From Magnetaquicoccus sp039908525 (lineage in GTDB: Bacteria > Pseudomonadota > Magnetococcia > Magnetococcales > Magnetaquicoccaceae), in assembly GCA_039908525.1 (NCBI GenBank), contig JAMOAY010000003.1, forward strand, positions 96,774 to 160,773: a stretch of DNA of 64,000 nt. The letters are read 5' to 3'. Shown piece after piece: positions 61,312 through 64,000 of this stretch. The notes below the pieces were generated by a model. It searched no databases. It had not been told where the DNA came from and worked only from the letters and a program-made list of their open reading frames with translations. A program made the translations under genes and the position numbers. Within the stretch, counting starts at the first letter, position 1; the number at the start of each line of letters is the position of its first letter.

Positions 61312-61992
61312 CTACCCCCGCAACGCCTCCGCCAGCACCGCCAGCGCCCTCCCCCGATGGCTGATGGCATCTTTCTGCTCCCCCGGCATCTCGGCGAAGG
61401 TCTGCACACAACCCTCCGGCACAAAGGCGGGGTCATAGCCAAAACCGTTGCGGCCACGCGGCGTGTCCACGATATGCCCGGAGACATGGCCATGAAAATG
61501 GCGCAGACGACCATCGGGGTGGGCCAGGGTCAAAACGCACTCGAACCGGGCCCGGCATGCCTCCGCAGGAGCGGCCAACCGTCGGGCCCGCACCGCCTCC
61601 AGAAGCTTGTTCAGGTTGTCGGCATCCACGGCCTCCGGCCCGGCATAACGGGCCGAATGGACACCCGGCGCCCCCCCCAGACACTCCACCACCAGCCCGG
61701 AATCGTCCGCCAGGGCCCACTGACCGGTAAACTGCGCCACCTGCACCGCTTTTTTCTCGGCATTCTCCTGAAACGTCACCCCATCCTCCACCACCTCCGG
61801 GCAGGCGGGAAAGTCCTGCAGATCGCGCAACACGACCGACGTTCCCGCCAGGATGCGGCGTATCTCCTCGGTCTTCTTCCGGTTGCGTGTGGCCAGGACA
61901 ATGTTCAAGGGGGAGCGCTTCGGTGGTTCATTAGTAAATGCTGATCGAGCTGCATGGTGCCTGGGTAATTCTCTCCTGTCAAGAGGGTTCAT
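61312..61992 (-). CDS. rdgB: RdgB/HAM1 family non-canonical purine NTP pyrophosphatase
   Basis: A protein of up to 226 residues that removes ITP, dITP and XTP. Motifs are NIVLATRNRKKTEEI, ADDSGLVVECLGGAPGVHSARYAG and FGYDPAFVPEGCVQTFAEM, followed by SHRGRALAVL. The start is uncertain: ATG at 61992 lacks a ribosome site, and TTG near the NIVLAT motif would give the typical length of about 200. Confidence 0.93.
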   Translation of the reverse strand: MNPLDRRELPRHHAARSAFTNEPPKRSPLNIVLATRNRKKTEEIRRILAGTSVVLRDLQDFPACPEVVEDGVTFQENAEKKAVQVAQFTGQWALADDSGLVVECLGGAPGVHSARYAGPEAVDADNLNKLLEAVRARRLAAPAEACRARFECVLTLAHPDGRLRHFHGHVSGHIVDTPRGRNGFGYDPAFVPEGCVQTFAEMPGEQKDAISHRGRALAVLAEALRG

Positions 61993-62096
61993 GGATAGAA
62001 AAAATTTTTATTCTAAAAAATTTTCTTGGGAGAGGAGGGACGCCCCCCGGGAGGAGGAGAACAGCGCACCGCGTGCGGTCGACTGCTCTCCAACGG

Positions 62097-62125
62097 TTGC
62101 GTGCGGGCGGCAGAAGTGGTTAAAT
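62097..62125 (+). promoter_or_regulatory. candidate promoter of the his operon
   Basis: TTGCGT at 62097-62102 and TTAAAT at 62120-62125 are 17 bases apart. They lie 44 bases upstream of hisF. The region before (62003-62040) is very AT-rich. Confidence 0.4.
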
Positions 62126-62168
62126 AGAGCCAGCGATTTTCACACACGCCAACGGGATTATCAAGGTC

Positions 62169-62945
62169 ATGCTTGCCAAAAGAGTCATTCCCTGCCTGGA
62201 TGTTCGGGCCGGGCGGGTGGTGAAGGGGGTGCAGTTCGAGGGGTTGGTGGATGCGGGTGATCCGGTCGAGGCTGCCCGCCGCTACGATCTGGAGGGGGCC
62301 GACGAGCTGACCTTTCTGGATATCACCGCCTCCCATGAAAACCGGGACACCCTGCTGGATGTGGTCCGTCGGACGGCCGAGCAGGTGTTCATTCCCCTGA
62401 CGGTGGGAGGGGGTATTCGCACCAATGCCGACATTCGCCGTCTGCTGCAGGCCGGGGCCGACAAGGTGGGCATCAATACCGCCGCCGTGTTTCGTCCGGA
62501 GTTTGTCCAGGAGGCCTCCAGCCAGTTTGGTGCGCAGTGTATCGTGGTGGCCATCGATGCCAAGGCGGTGGCCTGGGACGAGGCGGGCCAGCCCCAGAGG
62601 TGGGAGATTTTCACCCATGGTGGCCGCAAGGCGACCGGTCTGGAGGCCGTGGCGTGGGCGCAGCGGATGGCGGAGTATGGGGCCGGGGAGATCCTGCTCA
62701 CCTCCATGGACCGGGACGGCACCCAGCAGGGGTATGATCTGCGCCTCACCCGGCGCATTGCCGAGGCGATCACCATCCCGGTCATCGCCTCCGGCGGGGT
62801 TGGGTCGCTGACGCATCTGCTGGCCGGACTGCAGCAGGGAGGGGCCGATGCGGTCCTGGCCGCCTCCATTTTCCATTTTCGGCAACACTCGATCCCCGAA
62901 GCCAAGGCCTATCTGCGCCAGCATGGCGTCACCGTCCGACTGTAA
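62169..62945 (+). CDS. hisF: imidazole glycerol phosphate synthase cyclase subunit HisF
   Basis: A 258-residue TIM-barrel subunit producing imidazole glycerol phosphate and AICAR with HisH. The catalytic Asp in RVIPCLDVRAGRVVKGVQ is present and D130-type Asp in VVAIDAKAV, with PLTVGGGIRTNADIRRLLQAGADKV and IASGGVGSL phosphate sites. Length fits the family. It is followed by hisI and hisE. hisH was not seen. Confidence 0.97.
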   Translation: MLAKRVIPCLDVRAGRVVKGVQFEGLVDAGDPVEAARRYDLEGADELTFLDITASHENRDTLLDVVRRTAEQVFIPLTVGGGIRTNADIRRLLQAGADKVGINTAAVFRPEFVQEASSQFGAQCIVVAIDAKAVAWDEAGQPQRWEIFTHGGRKATGLEAVAWAQRMAEYGAGEILLTSMDRDGTQQGYDLRLTRRIAEAITIPVIASGGVGSLTHLLAGLQQGGADAVLAASIFHFRQHSIPEAKAYLRQHGVTVRL

Positions 62946-62985
62946 ACCCCGCCCCTCCTCTTACCCGAAGGTATCCTGGAACACC

Positions 62986-63381
62986 ATGAACGAACTGCCT
63001 GACCTGCACCGTCTGAAATACACCGCCGATGGTTTGATTCCTGCCATTGCCCAACAGTTTGATACGGGTGAGGTGCTGATGATGGCCTGGATGAACGCCG
63101 ACTCGCTGGCCGAAACCCTGCGCACGGGCGTGGCCTGTTACTGGTCCAGGAGCCGGCGGGCCTTCTGGCAGAAGGGGGAGAGTTCCGGTCACATTCAAAA
63201 GGTTCGCGCCGTGCGCACCGATTGCGACCGGGATACCCTGTTGCTGCTGGTCGATCAGGTAGGGGTCGCCTGTCACACCGGGCGTCACAACTGTTTCTAT
63301 CTGGAGGCCAGGGAAGGTAACTGGGAGGAGATTGCCCCGGTGGAAAAGGATCCTGCGCTGATCTATGGGGGGGTGTCGTGA
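62986..63381 (+). CDS. hisI: phosphoribosyl-AMP cyclohydrolase HisI
   Basis: A 131-residue zinc enzyme hydrolysing phosphoribosyl-AMP. Signatures: MAWMNADSLAETL, YWSRSRRAFWQKGESSGHIQ, DCDRDTLLLLVDQ and CHTGRHNCFY, which include the Asp and Cys metal ligands. The start at 62986 has a weak ribosome site (TACCCGAAGGTATCC). The stop overlaps hisE. Confidence 0.97.
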   Translation: MNELPDLHRLKYTADGLIPAIAQQFDTGEVLMMAWMNADSLAETLRTGVACYWSRSRRAFWQKGESSGHIQKVRAVRTDCDRDTLLLLVDQVGVACHTGRHNCFYLEAREGNWEEIAPVEKDPALIYGGVS

Positions 63382-63683
63382 CAGAGGGTGATGCGGCCCA
63401 GGTGCTGGAAAAACTCTATCAGCGCCTGCTGGAGCGCCGGCAAGCCGATCCTGCCCACTCCTACGTAGCCCGCCTCTATCAGCAGGGGGAGGACCGGATC
63501 CTGCAGAAGGTGGGAGAGGAGGCGATAGAGACCATTCTCGCTGCCAAGGGCGGTCGGCGGGATACCATCATCAACGAAACGGCGGATCTCTGGTTTCACT
63601 GTCTGGTCATGCTGGCCTGGCAGCAGATCCCCCCGGAGCAGGTTGTGCAGGAACTGGCCCGCCGTTTCGATCGGGGGAGATAA
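63378..63683 (+). CDS. hisE: phosphoribosyl-ATP diphosphatase HisE
   Basis: A 101-residue all-helical enzyme. KVGEEAIETILAAKGG and INETADLWFHCLVML are the family motifs that bind magnesium. The GTG start overlaps the hisI stop by 4 bases, so they are translationally coupled. Separate HisI and HisE genes replace the fused HisIE of enterobacteria. Confidence 0.95.
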   Translation: MTEGDAAQVLEKLYQRLLERRQADPAHSYVARLYQQGEDRILQKVGEEAIETILAAKGGRRDTIINETADLWFHCLVMLAWQQIPPEQVVQELARRFDRGR

Positions 63684-63762
63684 ACGGGATCACGCCCCGT
63701 ATTGCCGTTCGCCCAGATGGAAGAATTTGGCCCAGACGGCAGAATCTGATAGACTTCCCTCA

Positions 63763-64000
63763 TGCACGAGATCTCCCAACCCCATGACCTTCTGTTCAAG
63801 GCGCTCATGTCACACCCGGAGACGGCCGGCGCCTTTCTGCGGGAGAGTCTGCCGCCGGAGGTCGCGTCTCTGCTGGCGCCTGAACCGCCGCAACTGGTTG
63901 AGGGATCCTTCGTCGAGGAGCGGTTGCGACCCTATTTTTCGGACCGTCTGTTCCAGACCAGAACGGTCACCGGCCGCTCCTTGCTGCTGTATACCCTGGT
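63763..64000 (+). CDS. Rpn family recombination-promoting nuclease (5' part)
   Basis: The first 79 residues start with MHEISQPHDLLFKALMSHPE and show the Rpn/PD-(D/E)XK signature region: LLFKALMSHPETAGAFLRE and FVEERLRPYFSDRLFQ. Rpn proteins are DNA endonucleases linked to recombination, often described as putative transposases. It is cut off by the window end, so its integrity is unknown. Confidence 0.85.

Noticed and set aside
63763..64000. Mobile element boundary
   Set aside because: Rpn proteins are called transposase-like, but no inverted repeats or target duplications were seen, so no mobile element is claimed.

Overview
The window is chromosomal DNA, probably from a magnetotactic, sulfur-oxidising member of the Magnetococcales (magnetotactic cocci). 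Three observations support this. About 20 kb on the minus strand (28.4-48.3 kb) is a magnetosome gene cluster with recognisable mamH, I, E, K, L, M, N, O, P, A, Q, D, S and T plus several mamF-like genes and an mms6-like gene. A sat-aprBA operon (57.4-61.1 kb) and two Gly/Asn/Trp-rich secreted proteins of sulfur-globule type (10.1-11.3 kb) point to lithotrophic sulfur metabolism with intracellular sulfur. The species is not identified here; the order is inferred from gene content and synteny as I remember it.

Layout. 0-2.7 kb: divergent small heat-shock protein and rpoH, then an SCP2-like protein. 2.8-9.1 kb: RND efflux adaptor and pump followed by two exported proteins. 9.1-11.4 kb: a low-complexity exported protein and two sulfur-globule-like proteins, closed by a strong terminator. 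11.5-14.3 kb: a ParA ATPase paired with a membrane protein made of about 17 unbroken heptads, then class II DAHP synthase. 14.9-26.1 kb: gamma-carbonic anhydrase, a Ser/Thr kinase, a FecR-like protein, a CHASE2 adenylate cyclase, a degenerate kinase fused to a formylglycine-enzyme-like domain, and MutS. 26.2-48.3 kb (minus): the magnetosome cluster, ending in an AlbA_2-type protein and a second ParA that are tightly coupled to it. 48.4-55.5 kb (plus): a divergent operon of ParA, a MotA/ZorA-like membrane protein, an OmpA/ZorB-like protein, YcjX, YcjF, and a paralogue of an unknown protein that also sits inside the magnetosome operon. 55.6-64 kb: small membrane proteins, a YkgJ-type protein, sat-aprBA, rdgB, hisF-hisI-hisE, and the start of an Rpn-family nuclease.

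How the genes may work together. The cluster supplies vesicle formation (MamI, L, Q), iron transport (MamM, H, N), redox control by magnetochrome proteins (MamE, P, T), crystal control (MamD, Mms6-like, MamF-like) and chain organisation (MamK plus a 768-residue acidic repeat protein in the MamJ position). A DtxR-type regulator lies within it and could tie it to iron status. mamB is not found here. The most novel-looking part is the divergent ParA/ZorAB-like/YcjXF operon, which shares a protein family with the magnetosome operon. Also notable are the apparent swap of protease-triad integrity between MamE (Asp to Glu) and MamO (triad intact), and the repeat protein between mamE and mamK.
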